Assembly: GCA_001770655.1 (NCBI GenBank)
Contig: MERQ01000061.1
Coordinates: 18,398-82,397, forward strand
From: Betaproteobacteria bacterium RIFCSPLOWO2_12_FULL_68_20
GTDB taxonomy: Bacteria > Pseudomonadota > Gammaproteobacteria > Burkholderiales > SG8-39
DNA: 64,000 nt
Reading direction: 5' to 3'
The notes under the pieces: generated by a model
The model's database searches: none
Seen by the model: the letters and a program-made list of their open reading frames with translations, nothing else
Told to the model about the DNA's origin: nothing
Translations under genes and position numbers: made by a program
Part shown: one piece after another, positions 39,285-47,741 of the stretch
How the letters are laid out: every line of letters begins with the position of its first letter
Position numbering within the stretch: position 1 is the first letter of the stretch

Positions 39285-39904
39285 CGGGCGGCAAGGCGCG
39301 CGACTTCATCCAGCGCGCCCCGCTCCTCGAACAGGTGCGTTGCTCCCTGCACGATTGCCAGCTGCTTGACGCAGTCGAGCTGCACGAACGCCTGCTCGTT
39401 CAGCTCGATCACGCGGAAGTCGCGTCCGCCTACGATGAACAGCGCCGGCGCCTTCACCCGCTTGAGCGCTTGTTCGCCGGCGAGGTCGGGCCGTCCGCCG
39501 CGCGACACGATCGCCGAGACGGCCTCGGGCATGCCGGACGCCACGCGCAGCACCGCGGCGGCGCCGGTGCTGGCGCCGAACAGCCCCAGCCCCAGCCTGG
39601 CGGTCCTCGGCTCGCGCGCGAGAGTTCGCGCCGCGCCGGCGAGCCGCCGCGTGAGCAGCTCGATGTCGAAGCGCGTCTCGTAGTTCGCGTCCTCTTCCGG
39701 CGTGAGCAGATCGATGAGCAGCGTCGCGAGGCGCTCCTCGTTCAGCTTGCGCGCGACGAAGGTGTTGCGCGGCGAATGCCGGCTCGAGCCGCTGCCGTGC
39801 GCGAACAGCACCACGCCCGTCGCGTCCTGCGGAACATCGAGGTTGCCCTCCAGCTCGATCTCGCCGGAAGGAACGAGCAAGGTCGAAGCGGCGGCGGCCG
39901 TCAT
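39251..39904 (-). CDS. alpha/beta hydrolase, dienelactone-hydrolase-like
   Basis: A 217-residue hydrolase. ValLeuPheAlaHisGlySerGlySerSerArgHis is the oxyanion region, LeuGlyLeuPheGlyAlaSerThrGlyAlaAla the nucleophile elbow (Ser in GlyAlaSerThrGly), and a late GlyAlaThrHisLeuPheGlu supplies the catalytic His. In many bacteria such hydrolases pair or fuse with the phosphoribosyltransferase encoded just upstream; ATGA overlap shows coupling here. Substrate unknown. Confidence 0.87.
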   Translation of the reverse strand: MTAAAASTLLVPSGEIELEGNLDVPQDATGVVLFAHGSGSSRHSPRNTFVARKLNEERLATLLIDLLTPEEDANYETRFDIELLTRRLAGAARTLAREPRTARLGLGLFGASTGAAAVLRVASGMPEAVSAIVSRGGRPDLAGEQALKRVKAPALFIVGGRDFRVIELNEQAFVQLDCVKQLAIVQGATHLFEERGALDEVARLAARWFARHLTPQR

Positions 39905-40554
39905 GGCTTCATGGTCGCGTGGGGCTGCACCTGCCGCGCGAGCAAATCGACCACCTCGTCGTCCTCGACCTGCGCGAACTCGCGGTAGAACTGGCCCACG
40001 GCGTAGAAATTGGGCGGCGTCTCCAGGCACACCGTCTCATCGGCGTACGGCTCGACCCTGGCGAGGCTGTCTGCCGCCGCCACCGGCACCGCGCACACGA
40101 GCTTCGCCGGGTTCTTCGCCCGTACCGCGTGCAGCGCGGCGATCATGGTCGCGCCGGTTGCCAGCCCGTCGTCCACCACGATCGCGATGCGCCCGGCCGG
40201 ATCGATCGGCGGCCGCGCCGGCGTGTACTGGGCGCGGCGCCTGCGCAGCGTGTCCAACTGCGTGCGCTTCTCGCGCGCGAGGTAGGCTTCGTCGGCTCCG
40301 GCGCTCCTCGCATACTCGGCGACGAACGCCCAGCCGCTCTCGTCGATCGCGCCGACCGCGAGCTCGGGGCTGTCGGGCGCGCGCAGCTTCCTCACCAGCA
40401 CCACGTCGAGCTCCCCGCCGAGCGCGTCGGCGAGGACGCGCCCCATGTGCACCGCGCCGCGCGGGATCGCGAGCACGAGCGGGTTCTTCCCATGGTACGC
40501 GGCGAGCGCTTTCGCCAGCCGCTGCGCGGCGTCGATGCGATCGCGGAAGATCAT
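39901..40554 (-). CDS. phosphoribosyltransferase-family protein
   Basis: A 217-residue type I PRTase. The PRPP loop IleValValAspAspGlyLeuAlaThrGlyAlaThrMet is near residues 125-137, with AlaIleProArgGlyAlaValHisMetGly at the start and a hood region after. Often found with dienelactone-type hydrolases in stress clusters; the acceptor base is unknown. It begins 10 bases after the BCAM0308-like gene. Confidence 0.9.
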   Translation of the reverse strand: MIFRDRIDAAQRLAKALAAYHGKNPLVLAIPRGAVHMGRVLADALGGELDVVLVRKLRAPDSPELAVGAIDESGWAFVAEYARSAGADEAYLAREKRTQLDTLRRRRAQYTPARPPIDPAGRIAIVVDDGLATGATMIAALHAVRAKNPAKLVCAVPVAAADSLARVEPYADETVCLETPPNFYAVGQFYREFAQVEDDEVVDLLARQVQPHATMKP

Positions 40555-40564
40555 GCCCGCTCCT

Positions 40565-41059
40565 TCAGCGGCTCCAGGACACGCGCAGCAGGTCGTCTTC
40601 TTTGTTGTAGCGGAACTCGAGCTCGCCCTTGTAGGCCTTGTGCAGGGCGACGCCGATGCGCCGCGCGAGGTGCGTGTCGGTGGTGGTGACGAGCGTGCCC
40701 TTGCGCTGCGCCTCGATCGCCATGATGCGCTGGAGCGGATGGTCGGCCCGCTCGGCGCCCTCGCAGCTGCGCACGCGGTGCAGGACCTCGTTGCGGTGCG
40801 CCTCGAAGAACCTGCCCGAGAGCGACACGTAGCCGGCCGGGAAGCGGTCGCGGATGCGCCGGCACGCGGGGCAGCGCGTCCCGCGCGCGTCGGCCGCCGC
40901 GCGGCCCCAGCGCCAGCGGCCGCGCCGGTACACCGCGCCGCAGTCCGGGCAGCGCGCCGGCTCGGGGAGCTTCCTCTTCGAATGGTAGCTGTCGTGCACC
41001 AGCTCCTGCATCAGCTGCTCGTGCTGCAGCATCCTGAAGCCGCCGCGCTCGCGCTTCAT
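40565..41059 (-). CDS. BCAM0308-family zinc-ribbon protein
   Basis: A 164-residue protein. The N-terminal ValHisAspSerTyrHisSerLysArgLysLeuProGluPro is followed by a zinc ribbon (CysProAspCysGlyAlaValTyr and CysProAlaCysArgArg) and a helical/beta C-terminal part with PheGluAlaHisArgAsnGluValLeuHis. The family name comes from a gene in the low-oxygen-activated locus of B. cenocepacia. Molecular function is unknown; RNA or ribosome association would fit the upstream hibernation factor. ATGA overlap with that gene. Confidence 0.85.
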   Translation of the reverse strand: MKRERGGFRMLQHEQLMQELVHDSYHSKRKLPEPARCPDCGAVYRRGRWRWGRAAADARGTRCPACRRIRDRFPAGYVSLSGRFFEAHRNEVLHRVRSCEGAERADHPLQRIMAIEAQRKGTLVTTTDTHLARRIGVALHKAYKGELEFRYNKEDDLLRVSWSR

Positions 41060-41604
41060 TCGCCCTCCCCGTGCCTGCCGACGCTCACGCGCTTCGCCTG
41101 GCGGCCCTCGCCCGCCGCTTCCTCGATGAACTGCACGACGTCGCCGACCTTGAGATGCTCGAACGGGGGCTCGACCACGTTGTCGCGCGAGAAATACAGC
41201 TCGCGGCCGTCCGCGGTCACGATGAACCCGCAGCCGTCCTGGGCGAACAGGCGCGCCACCTCGCCGCGCTGCGGGATTTCGTGGCTCTTCACGTCGCCGC
41301 GCTGCAGCCGCACCGCGTCCTCCAGCTGCCGCGCGGCGGCGTCGAACGCGTCGCGCAGCGCGACGAACACGTCCTCGTGGTGGTCGCGGTTGACCACCAC
41401 CTCGCGCTGCGGCACGCGGATGTCGAGCTTGACGCGCCACTGCTTGCCCTGGCGATGGTGGCGGTCGCGCTCCTCGACGGTGACGCGGCAGCTCATGATG
41501 TGCGGGTGGAACTTCTCGAGCTGCGCCGCCTTGTCGCGGATGCGCGCGTCGAGCGCCTCCGAGCGCGCCATGTCGCGGTAGGTGATCTGCAGGGGGGCTT
41601 GCAT
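41056..41604 (-). CDS. HPF/RaiA-like domain fused to a cold-shock domain
   Basis: A 182-residue two-domain protein. Residues 1-97 resemble the ribosome hibernation factor HPF (LeuGlnIleThrTyrArgAspMet, CysArgValThrValGluGluArgAspArgHisHis). Residues 108-176 form a cold-shock OB fold with RNP1-like CysGlyPheIleValThr and RNP2-like GluLeuTyrPheSerArg. Both parts suggest binding to ribosomes and RNA during arrest. ATG falls exactly at the start predicted from the consensus FNR box at 41639, with no ribosome site before it. First gene of a tightly packed seven-gene operon. Confidence 0.88.
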   Translation of the reverse strand: MQAPLQITYRDMARSEALDARIRDKAAQLEKFHPHIMSCRVTVEERDRHHRQGKQWRVKLDIRVPQREVVVNRDHHEDVFVALRDAFDAAARQLEDAVRLQRGDVKSHEIPQRGEVARLFAQDGCGFIVTADGRELYFSRDNVVEPPFEHLKVGDVVQFIEEAAGEGRQAKRVSVGRHGEGE

Positions 41605-41638
41605 GCCCGTCACGATAAGGCGTGTGGCGGCGCAGCGT

Positions 41639-41652
41639 TTGATATCGATCAA
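41639..41652. promoter_or_regulatory. consensus FNR box
   Basis: TTGATATCGATCAA matches the consensus completely. The minus-strand -10 is TATCGT (41617-41612), 28.5 bases from the centre, in the same CACGATAAGG context as at the 46118 box. The predicted start is 41604, the first base of the ATG. Confidence 0.85.
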
Positions 41653-41681
41653 ACGCCAGGGGCGCCCCGGCGCAGCGAGAC

Positions 41682-42692
41682 CTACGCGGGTTCCGGCGAG
41701 CCGACCCTCGGAGTATTGGCGCGGCCGCAGCGGTCCGGCTCGCGGGCGCGGTAGAAATGGCAGCGCTTCCCGCCGAGGCGCTTGGCGGCGTACATGGCGC
41801 CGTCGGCGCGCTTGAGCAGCTCTTCCTCGGTGGCGCCGTCGCGCGGATAGGCGCAGGCGCCGATGCTCACGCCGACGCGGATCAGGCGCTCCTCGAAGCG
41901 CACCGGGGCCACGTTCGTCGCGATCACCTTGTCGAACACCGGGGCCGCGCTGGCGCGATCTGCCGTGCCGACCAGGATCAGCGCGAACTCGTCGCCGCCG
42001 ATGCGCGCCACGGTGTCGGCCTCGCGCACGCAGCCCCTGGTGCGGCGGGCGACTTCGCGCAGCACCGCGTCGCCCGCGGCATGGCCGAAACGGTTGTTCG
42101 CCTCCCGGAAGCGGTCGAGGTCGAACACGGCGACGGTCAAGCCCTCGCGGCGCCGCGCCGCCTGCCTCAGCGCCTGCCCGAGGCGGTCGAGGAACAGCGT
42201 CCTGTTCGGCAGGCCGGTGAGGCCGTCGTGGGTCGCGGCGTGCGCGAGCCTTTCGGTCTCGCGCACCTGCTCGCTGACGTCGCGGCCGGCGGCGACGAAG
42301 TGCGTGGTGCGGCCGCCGCGCGCCGCGAACGGCCGGATGATCGTGTCCAGGTGGAACAGCTCGCCGCCCTTCCTGCGGTTGGCGAGAACCCCGCGCCATT
42401 CCCGCCCGGCGAGGATCGAGCTCCACAGCCGCCGGTAGAACTCGGCGTCGTGCCTGCCGGATTTCAGCACCGCCGGCGTGCGGCCGACGACCTCGGCCGG
42501 CGCATAGCCGGTCAGCGCCTCGAACGCCGGGTTCACGTACTCGATCTTCCCGGCCGCGTCGGTGACCATGATCGAGTCGGGGCAATGCTCGAAGGACCAG
42601 GGCCGCCCTTCAGAAAAGGAAGCGCCGCTCCGCAGCAGAAACGATCGACCCTTAGGGAGGAGGAAAGACGAGGTCTTCGGCTGCGTGATCAT
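41682..42692 (-). CDS. PAS-GGDEF diguanylate cyclase
   Basis: A protein of about 336 residues. A PAS domain starts with HisCysProAspSerIleMetValThrAspAlaAlaGly and PheGluAlaLeuThrGlyTyrAlaPro; the cyclase domain has LeuAsnArgThrLeuPheLeuAspArgLeu-like GlyLeuProAsnArgThr and an intact GlyGlyAspGluPheAla. It should make c-di-GMP. The N-terminus is uncertain: ATG 42692 or GTG 42737 would add residues of odd, Ser/Phe-rich composition before the PAS fold. An FNR-type box lies upstream at 42768. Confidence 0.88.
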   Translation of the reverse strand: MITQPKTSSFLLPKGRSFLLRSGASFSEGRPWSFEHCPDSIMVTDAAGKIEYVNPAFEALTGYAPAEVVGRTPAVLKSGRHDAEFYRRLWSSILAGREWRGVLANRRKGGELFHLDTIIRPFAARGGRTTHFVAAGRDVSEQVRETERLAHAATHDGLTGLPNRTLFLDRLGQALRQAARRREGLTVAVFDLDRFREANNRFGHAAGDAVLREVARRTRGCVREADTVARIGGDEFALILVGTADRASAAPVFDKVIATNVAPVRFEERLIRVGVSIGACAYPRDGATEEELLKRADGAMYAAKRLGGKRCHFYRAREPDRCGRANTPRVGSPEPA

Positions 42693-42767
42693 GCCCGGAG
42701 GCGATGACGCGAAGCGGCGGTTTGTTAATCGTTGCACGCATCATCGAGCTTTCGATACCCGAGGGGG

Positions 42768-42781
42768 TTGACCTAGATCAA
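42768..42781. promoter_or_regulatory. FNR/ANR-type box
   Basis: TTGACCTAGATCAA upstream of the GGDEF gene, minus-strand predicted start at 42733. The -10 (CGATGA, 42746-42741) is a weak match. The rest of the gap 42782-42918 holds no gene that I can support. Confidence 0.6.
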
Positions 42782-42918
42782 CCAAGCACGATCCTTCCGT
42801 CGGCGAGCGGTTCGAATGGCGATCCGAGGCCCCGCGAGCGCTCATTCAGCATGCCGCACAGCCACTTACGGTCGGCATCGGCGCAGCGCTCCAGCCGGAA
42901 ACGGCGCCGGCCCGGTCA

Positions 42919-44271
42919 TCACGTCGCCGCAGACGAAAAGCTTGCGCATCCGGTGGTGCGGTCGACCGCCTCGGCAGCCGCGCGCAGCGCCGGCGCGATC
43001 TCGACCGGATAGGGGGCGAGCGCCGCCTCCAGGGACCTGAGCGGAGCCGGCAGCCGCTCGAGCTGCGCGAGCGCATGGGCGCGCGCCGAATCGAGCGCCG
43101 GCGAGGCGAGCCGCTTGCCGCGCTCGATCACGCGGGCGAGCAGCGGCTCGCCCGGCCGGGGATCGGACTCCAGCGTCACGACGTCGCCCGCGAACGTGCC
43201 GTCGGCGTGATAGCGGCGGTACACCTGCTTGCGCCCCGGCCAGGTCGCCTTGCCCGTCGAGCGCTTGCGGCGCGGCTGGCCGGCGTATTCCTCCAGCTTG
43301 TAGACCGCGTCGAGAAACGGGCAGTCCGCCGAGGTGACGAGGCTGGTGCCGATGCCGAAGCTGTCGATCGGCGCGCCCTCCGCGACCAATTTGGCGACCC
43401 GGTATTCGTCCAGGTTGCCGCTGGCGAAGATGATCGCGTCCTTCAGGCCTCCCGCGTCGAGAATCTTGCGCACCCGCCTCGACAGCGCACCGAGGTCGCC
43501 GCTGTCGAGCCTCACACCTTTCACCTGGACGCCCGACCTCGCCAGCTCCACCGCCTTGCGTGCGCCTGCGGCGGTGTCGTAGGTGTCGATGAGCAGCACC
43601 GCGCTCTCCGGGAACACCTCGGCGAAATGCTCGAACGCGGCGGCTTCGTCCTCGTGCGCCTGCACGAAGGAGTGCGCCATGGTGCCGAATACGGGAATGC
43701 CGAAGCGCGGCGCGGCGAGCACCGTCGAGGTGCCGGAGAACCCCGCGAGGTAGGCTGCGCGCGCGGCGAGCAGCCCCGCCTCCGCCCCGTGCGCGCGGCG
43801 CAGCCCGAAATCGATCAGGCGTTTTCCTTTCGCTGCGAGAACCGAGCGCGCCGCCTTGGAAGCCACCACGGTCTCGAAATGCACCAGGTTCAGCACCCGC
43901 GTCTCCAGCAGCTGCGCCTGCGGCATCGGCGCGCTCACGCGCAGCAGCGGCTCGTCGGGGAAGAACACTGTGCCCTCGGGCATCGCGTGCACGTCGCCGG
44001 TGAAGCGCAGGCCGGCAAGATGCTCGATGAAATCCGGGCGGAACAGGCCCGAGCGGGCGATCCAGTCGAGCTCTTCCTCGCCGAAGCGCAGCTGCGAGAT
44101 GAAGTCGAGCGCCTGCTCCAGGCCCGCGGCGACGAGGAATTTGCGGCCCGGCGGCAGCTTGCGGACGAACAGCTCGAACACCGCGGTGTCGGTCATGCCG
44201 CGCGCGAAATACGCCTGCAGCATGGTGAGCTGGTACAGGTCGGTGAGGAGCGGGCTGGTGAGCGGGTTCAT
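42919..44271 (-). CDS. pncB: nicotinate phosphoribosyltransferase
   Basis: A 450-residue enzyme of NAD salvage that makes nicotinate mononucleotide. ThrAspLeuTyrGlnLeuThrMetLeuGlnAlaTyr at the start, SerAlaProMetProGlnAlaGln, GlyThrMetAlaHisSerPheValGlnAla with the conserved His, LeuIleAspThrTyrAsp and ValArgLeuAspSerGlyAspLeu, and GlyIleGlyThrSerLeu near 330 are typical. It follows glgC after 187 bases that hold the double-hairpin element, so it may belong to the same minus-strand operon started by the 46118 box. Confidence 0.94.
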   Translation of the reverse strand: MNPLTSPLLTDLYQLTMLQAYFARGMTDTAVFELFVRKLPPGRKFLVAAGLEQALDFISQLRFGEEELDWIARSGLFRPDFIEHLAGLRFTGDVHAMPEGTVFFPDEPLLRVSAPMPQAQLLETRVLNLVHFETVVASKAARSVLAAKGKRLIDFGLRRAHGAEAGLLAARAAYLAGFSGTSTVLAAPRFGIPVFGTMAHSFVQAHEDEAAAFEHFAEVFPESAVLLIDTYDTAAGARKAVELARSGVQVKGVRLDSGDLGALSRRVRKILDAGGLKDAIIFASGNLDEYRVAKLVAEGAPIDSFGIGTSLVTSADCPFLDAVYKLEEYAGQPRRKRSTGKATWPGRKQVYRRYHADGTFAGDVVTLESDPRPGEPLLARVIERGKRLASPALDSARAHALAQLERLPAPLRSLEAALAPYPVEIAPALRAAAEAVDRTTGCASFSSAAT

Positions 44272-44285
44272 GGCGCGTTTGGCTG

Positions 44286-44452
44286 TTTGCTTTTCTACGA
44301 TCTCGCGACTTTCGGCCGCCTTTGCCGAAAGTCGCGAGACATTGGGGCGCTCGCGTCCACGCGAACGCCTTCGCTACTCGACGGCCTCAATGTTCTCGCC
44401 ATTTCCGCAAAGGCAAAAGGCGCGGAAATGACGAGATCGGATAAAAAGCAAA
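44286..44452. repeat. REPIN-like double-hairpin element
   Basis: A 167-base near-palindrome between glgC and pncB. The outer arms are TTTGCTTTT (44286-44294) and AAAAGCAAA (44444-44452). Within, TCTCGCGACTTTCGG (44301-44315) pairs perfectly with CCGAAAGTCGCGAGA (44325-44339), and TCTCGCCATTTCCGC (44394-44408) pairs with GCGGAAATGACGAGA (44422-44436) with one mismatch. A central arm ACATTGGGGC / GGCCTCAATGT (44339-44393) joins them. The left half aligns with the reverse complement of the right half, and stem differences are compensated. Confidence 0.75.
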
Positions 44453-44458
44453 AGCACT

Positions 44459-45772
44459 CTAATGCGCGTTGCCGTCGCTGCGCTGCCCGAGCATCTCGGG
44501 GTAGACGAGCGTGATCCCGCTCTCGGTGACGTGGAAGCGCTTGCGGTCCGCCTCCAGGTCGACGCCGATGCGCATCCCGGGCGCGATGCGGCAGTAATTG
44601 TCGATCACCGCGCGCCTGAGCACCGCGTGGTGGCCGATCTCGACTTTCGGCAGCACCACCGAGTCCTCGACCAGGCTGTAGTCGTTGACGCGCACGCTCG
44701 AGAACAGGAGCGAGCGCCGCACCGTGCAGCCGCTGAGCACGCAGCCGCCCGACACCAGCGAATCCACCGCCATGCCGCGGCGCTCGTCCTCGTCGAACAC
44801 GAACTTCGCCGGCGGCAGCTGCTCCTGGTAGGTCCAGATCGGCCAGTCCTGGTCGTACAGGTTCAGCTCCGGCACCACGTGCGTGAGGTCCATGTTCGCC
44901 CTCCAGTACGCGTCGACGGTGCCGACGTCGCGCCAGTACGGCCGGTCGCCGACCATGTTCACGCAACTGCGCACGAAGTTGTGCGCGAATACGCGCGAGC
45001 CGGCCTGCAGCAGCCGCGGGATGACATCGCGGCCGAAGTCGTGGCTCGATTGCGCGTCCCCGGCGTCGCGCCGCAGCGCCTCGTACAGGAAGTCCGCGTC
45101 GAAAAGGTAGATTCCCATGCTGGCGAGCGCCTTGCCGGGGTCGCCCGGGGCCGGCCGCGGCGCCGCGGGCTTCTCGTCGAAGGCGACCACGCGCCCCGCG
45201 TCGTCGGCCGCCATCACGCCGAAGGCGCTCGCGTCGGCCATCGGCACCTCGACGCAGGCCACGGTCGCCTCGGCTCCGCTCGCGACGTGGTCGCGCAGCA
45301 GCTCGCGGTAGTCCATCTTGTAGACGTGGTCCCCGCCGAGCACCAGCACGAACCTCGGCCTGTGCTGGCGCAGCACGTCCAGGTTCTGGTACACCGCGTC
45401 GGCGGTGCCGAGGTACCAGGAGGAATTGATGCGCTGCTGCGCCGGCAGCAGCTCGATGAACTCGCGGATGCGGCCGTCGAGGAAGCTCCAGCCGCGCTGG
45501 ATGTGCCGGATCAGGCTCTGCGACTTGTACTGCGTCGCCACCGCGATGCGCCGCACGCCGGAGTTGACGCAGTTCGACAGCGGAAAGTCGATGATGCGGA
45601 ACTTGCCGCCGAACGGCACCGCGGGCTTGGCGCGCCAGTCGGTGAGCTCGTGCAGGCGCGCGCCGCGCCCGCCCGCCAGCACGATCGCGAAGGTCTGCCG
45701 GACGTTGTCCTGGATACGCGCCGGGTGCGCCGCGTGCTGCTGCTCGGTCCGGCCGCCGGCCACAGCCGTCAT
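44459..45772 (-). CDS. glgC: glucose-1-phosphate adenylyltransferase
   Basis: A 437-residue ADP-glucose pyrophosphorylase, the committed step of glycogen synthesis. ValLeuAlaGlyGlyArgGlyAlaArgLeu, LysProAlaValProPheGlyGlyLys, the catalytic GlyGlyAspHisValTyrLysMetAsp, AspGluLysPro and the C-terminal beta-helix repeats with GlyGlyCysValLeuSerGlyCys are present. It follows the DUF2934 gene by six bases. The FNR-type promoter upstream suggests glycogen storage is tied to oxygen limitation. Confidence 0.96.
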   Translation of the reverse strand: MTAVAGGRTEQQHAAHPARIQDNVRQTFAIVLAGGRGARLHELTDWRAKPAVPFGGKFRIIDFPLSNCVNSGVRRIAVATQYKSQSLIRHIQRGWSFLDGRIREFIELLPAQQRINSSWYLGTADAVYQNLDVLRQHRPRFVLVLGGDHVYKMDYRELLRDHVASGAEATVACVEVPMADASAFGVMAADDAGRVVAFDEKPAAPRPAPGDPGKALASMGIYLFDADFLYEALRRDAGDAQSSHDFGRDVIPRLLQAGSRVFAHNFVRSCVNMVGDRPYWRDVGTVDAYWRANMDLTHVVPELNLYDQDWPIWTYQEQLPPAKFVFDEDERRGMAVDSLVSGGCVLSGCTVRRSLLFSSVRVNDYSLVEDSVVLPKVEIGHHAVLRRAVIDNYCRIAPGMRIGVDLEADRKRFHVTESGITLVYPEMLGQRSDGNAH

Positions 45773-45778
45773 GCGCTT

Positions 45779-46054
45779 TCAGTCCGTGCGCGGCGCGCCG
45801 AGCTGCCTGTCGATCTCCGCCTCGGCCGCGAGCCAGTCCTCGAGCTCGGAGCCGCCCTGGAAGCCGCGGCTCTCGGCGCGCAGGTAAGCGGCGAGCCGCA
45901 CCATCTCGCGGCGCTCTTCCGGGCTTACGGTCGCTTTGCCGTCGCCGACCGCTGGCGGCAGCACGCGCGGCGCCTCGATCCTTGCAGGCGGCTCGATCGG
46001 CCGCTGCAGCCTGGTTCTGTCGCCCTTGCCTTTCGAAGTCTGCTTTGTTCCCAT
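45779..46054 (-). CDS. DUF2934-like small protein (91 aa)
   Basis: A basic, Gly/Lys-rich start (LysGlnThrSerLysGlyLysGlyAspArg) is followed by a helical domain with MetValArgLeuAlaAlaTyrLeuArgAlaGluSerArgGly and LeuGluAspTrpLeuAlaAlaGluAlaGluIleAsp, which is the DUF2934 pattern. GGGAGG lies before ATG 46054. It heads the glgC operon from the box at 46118 with TATCGT as -10. Function unknown. Confidence 0.78.
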   Translation of the reverse strand: MGTKQTSKGKGDRTRLQRPIEPPARIEAPRVLPPAVGDGKATVSPEERREMVRLAAYLRAESRGFQGGSELEDWLAAEAEIDRQLGAPRTD

Positions 46055-46117
46055 AACGACCTCCCGCTCATCCTGGCACGTGCTCATGACACGATAAGGA
46101 CATCGGCTGCGCGCAGC

Positions 46118-46131
46118 TTGACACAAGTCAA
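46118..46131. promoter_or_regulatory. FNR/ANR-type box, divergent glg promoter
   Basis: TTGACACAAGTCAA between the glgC operon (minus) and glgA (plus). The minus -10 is TATCGT (46096-46091); the plus side has only a poor TGAAAC (46151-46156). The predicted plus start (46166) is four bases before glgA ATG 46170. Confidence 0.75.
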
Positions 46132-46169
46132 ACTGGCTGGCCCGTGCGCCTGAAACCGTGGTGAAACAG

Positions 46170-47741
46170 ATGCGTGTGCTGTACGTCGCCAGCGAATACG
46201 CGCCGCTCGTCAAGACCGGCGGCCTGGGGGATGTGTGCGGGGCGTTGCCGCGCGCGCTGCGCGCAACGGGCATCGACGTGCGCGTGCTGCTGCCGGGTTA
46301 TCCCGCCGTCCTGGACGCGGTGCGCCGCAAGCGCCTTGTCGCCGCAATCGGCGCGCAGCACGGCTTTCCGCCGTCGCGCCTGCTGCGCTGCGAAGCGCCG
46401 CACGCGCAGCCGCTCTACGCCATTGATTGCCCTGCGCTTTACGCGCGCGAGGGCCTCTATCAGGACCGCGCGCAGCGCGACTGGCCCGACAACGCGCTGC
46501 GCTTCGGGCTGCTCGCACGGGTCGCGGCGATTCTTGCGCGCGGGATCGCGCCGCGCGCGTGGCGCCCCGACGTTCTGCATTGCAACGACTGGCATGCCGC
46601 GCTTACCCCTGCTTATCTTCACTTCGCGCCAACGCTGCGCGTGCCGTGCATCCTCACGGTGCACAACCTCGCGTTCCAGGGACTGTTCTCCCGCGAATTC
46701 CTCGCGCCCCTCGGCCTGCCGCCGCAGAGCTTCGCGATCGAGGGATTGGAGTTCCACGGCCGGATTTCGTTCCTGAAAGCGGGACTGGTCTACTCGGACC
46801 GGATCACCACGGTGAGCCCCACCTACGCGCGCGAAATCCAGGGCGAGGCGCTCGGCTGCGGGCTGGACGGCGTGCTGCGCGGGAGAAGCGAGCGGCTCAC
46901 GGGGATCCTGAACGGAATCGACACGGGCGCCTGGGACCCGAAGCGCGATCCCCTGATCGCGCGGCGCTACGGGCCCGAGAGCCTTGAAGGCAAGGCGGAA
47001 AACAAGGCCGCGCTGCGCCGCGAGCTCGGGCTGGCGCAGGCCGATGTTCCATTGTTCGGCGTCGTCAGCCGGTTCACCGCGCAGAAAGGCGTGGACCTCG
47101 TCGCTGAAATCGCACCCCGCCTTGCGGCGCTGCCCGCACAGCTCGCCGTGCTCGGCTCCGGGGACGAAGATCTCGTGCGGCTGCTCTCCGATGCCGCGCG
47201 CGCGCATCCGGGCACCGTGGCGGTGCGGGTGGGCTACGACGAGGCGCTCGCGCACCGCATCGAGGCGGGCGCCGACGCCTTCCTCATGCCGTCGCGCTTC
47301 GAGCCCTGCGGGATGAACCAGTTGTACAGCCAGCGCTACGGAACCCCGCCGATTGTGCGCGCGACCGGCGGGCTTGCGGATTCGGTGGTCGATTGCAGCG
47401 CAACTACACTCGCCGACGGCAGCGCGACCGGGTTCGCGTTCCAGGAACCCGATGCCAGGTCCTTCTTCGTGGCGATCGAGCGCGCCGCGCGCCTGTGGCG
47501 CGATCGCCACGCCTGGCGGCGGCTGCAGAAGAACGCCATGGCGCGCGATTTCGGCTGGACGGCGAGCGCGCCCCGCTACGCCGAAATCTATGAGCGGCTG
47601 AGCGCTACAGCCAGCAGATCAGCCCCAGCTCCAGCGGGTGCGTCAGCAGCTCGTGGCACGGGTACGCGCAGACGCGGTACTCGAGGTGCCCGCAGCGCTC
47701 GGGGTCGAGCTCGAGCACGTAGCGCTGCTCGGCGTCGTTGA
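46170..47741 (+). CDS. glgA: glycogen synthase
   Basis: A GT5 ADP-glucose-dependent starch/glycogen synthase of about 523 residues. TyrValAlaSerGluTyrAlaProLeuValLysThrGlyGlyLeuGlyAsp begins the N-domain; CysAsnAspTrpHisAla and SerArgPheGluProCysGlyMetAsnGln in the C-domain are typical. The enzyme core ends near TyrAlaGluIleTyrGluArgLeu; the following Ala/Arg-rich tail of about 45 residues is read through the 3' end of glgP on the other strand. ATG 46170 suits the promoter; GTG 46158 is an alternative. Confidence 0.94.
   Translation: MRVLYVASEYAPLVKTGGLGDVCGALPRALRATGIDVRVLLPGYPAVLDAVRRKRLVAAIGAQHGFPPSRLLRCEAPHAQPLYAIDCPALYAREGLYQDRAQRDWPDNALRFGLLARVAAILARGIAPRAWRPDVLHCNDWHAALTPAYLHFAPTLRVPCILTVHNLAFQGLFSREFLAPLGLPPQSFAIEGLEFHGRISFLKAGLVYSDRITTVSPTYAREIQGEALGCGLDGVLRGRSERLTGILNGIDTGAWDPKRDPLIARRYGPESLEGKAENKAALRRELGLAQADVPLFGVVSRFTAQKGVDLVAEIAPRLAALPAQLAVLGSGDEDLVRLLSDAARAHPGTVAVRVGYDEALAHRIEAGADAFLMPSRFEPCGMNQLYSQRYGTPPIVRATGGLADSVVDCSATTLADGSATGFAFQEPDARSFFVAIERAARLWRDRHAWRRLQKNAMARDFGWTASAPRYAEIYERLSATASRSAPAPAGASAARGTGTRRRGTRGARSARGRARARSAARRR

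Noticed and set aside
42768..42816. A plus-strand gene driven by the box at 42768
   Set aside because: No supported plus-strand CDS follows.
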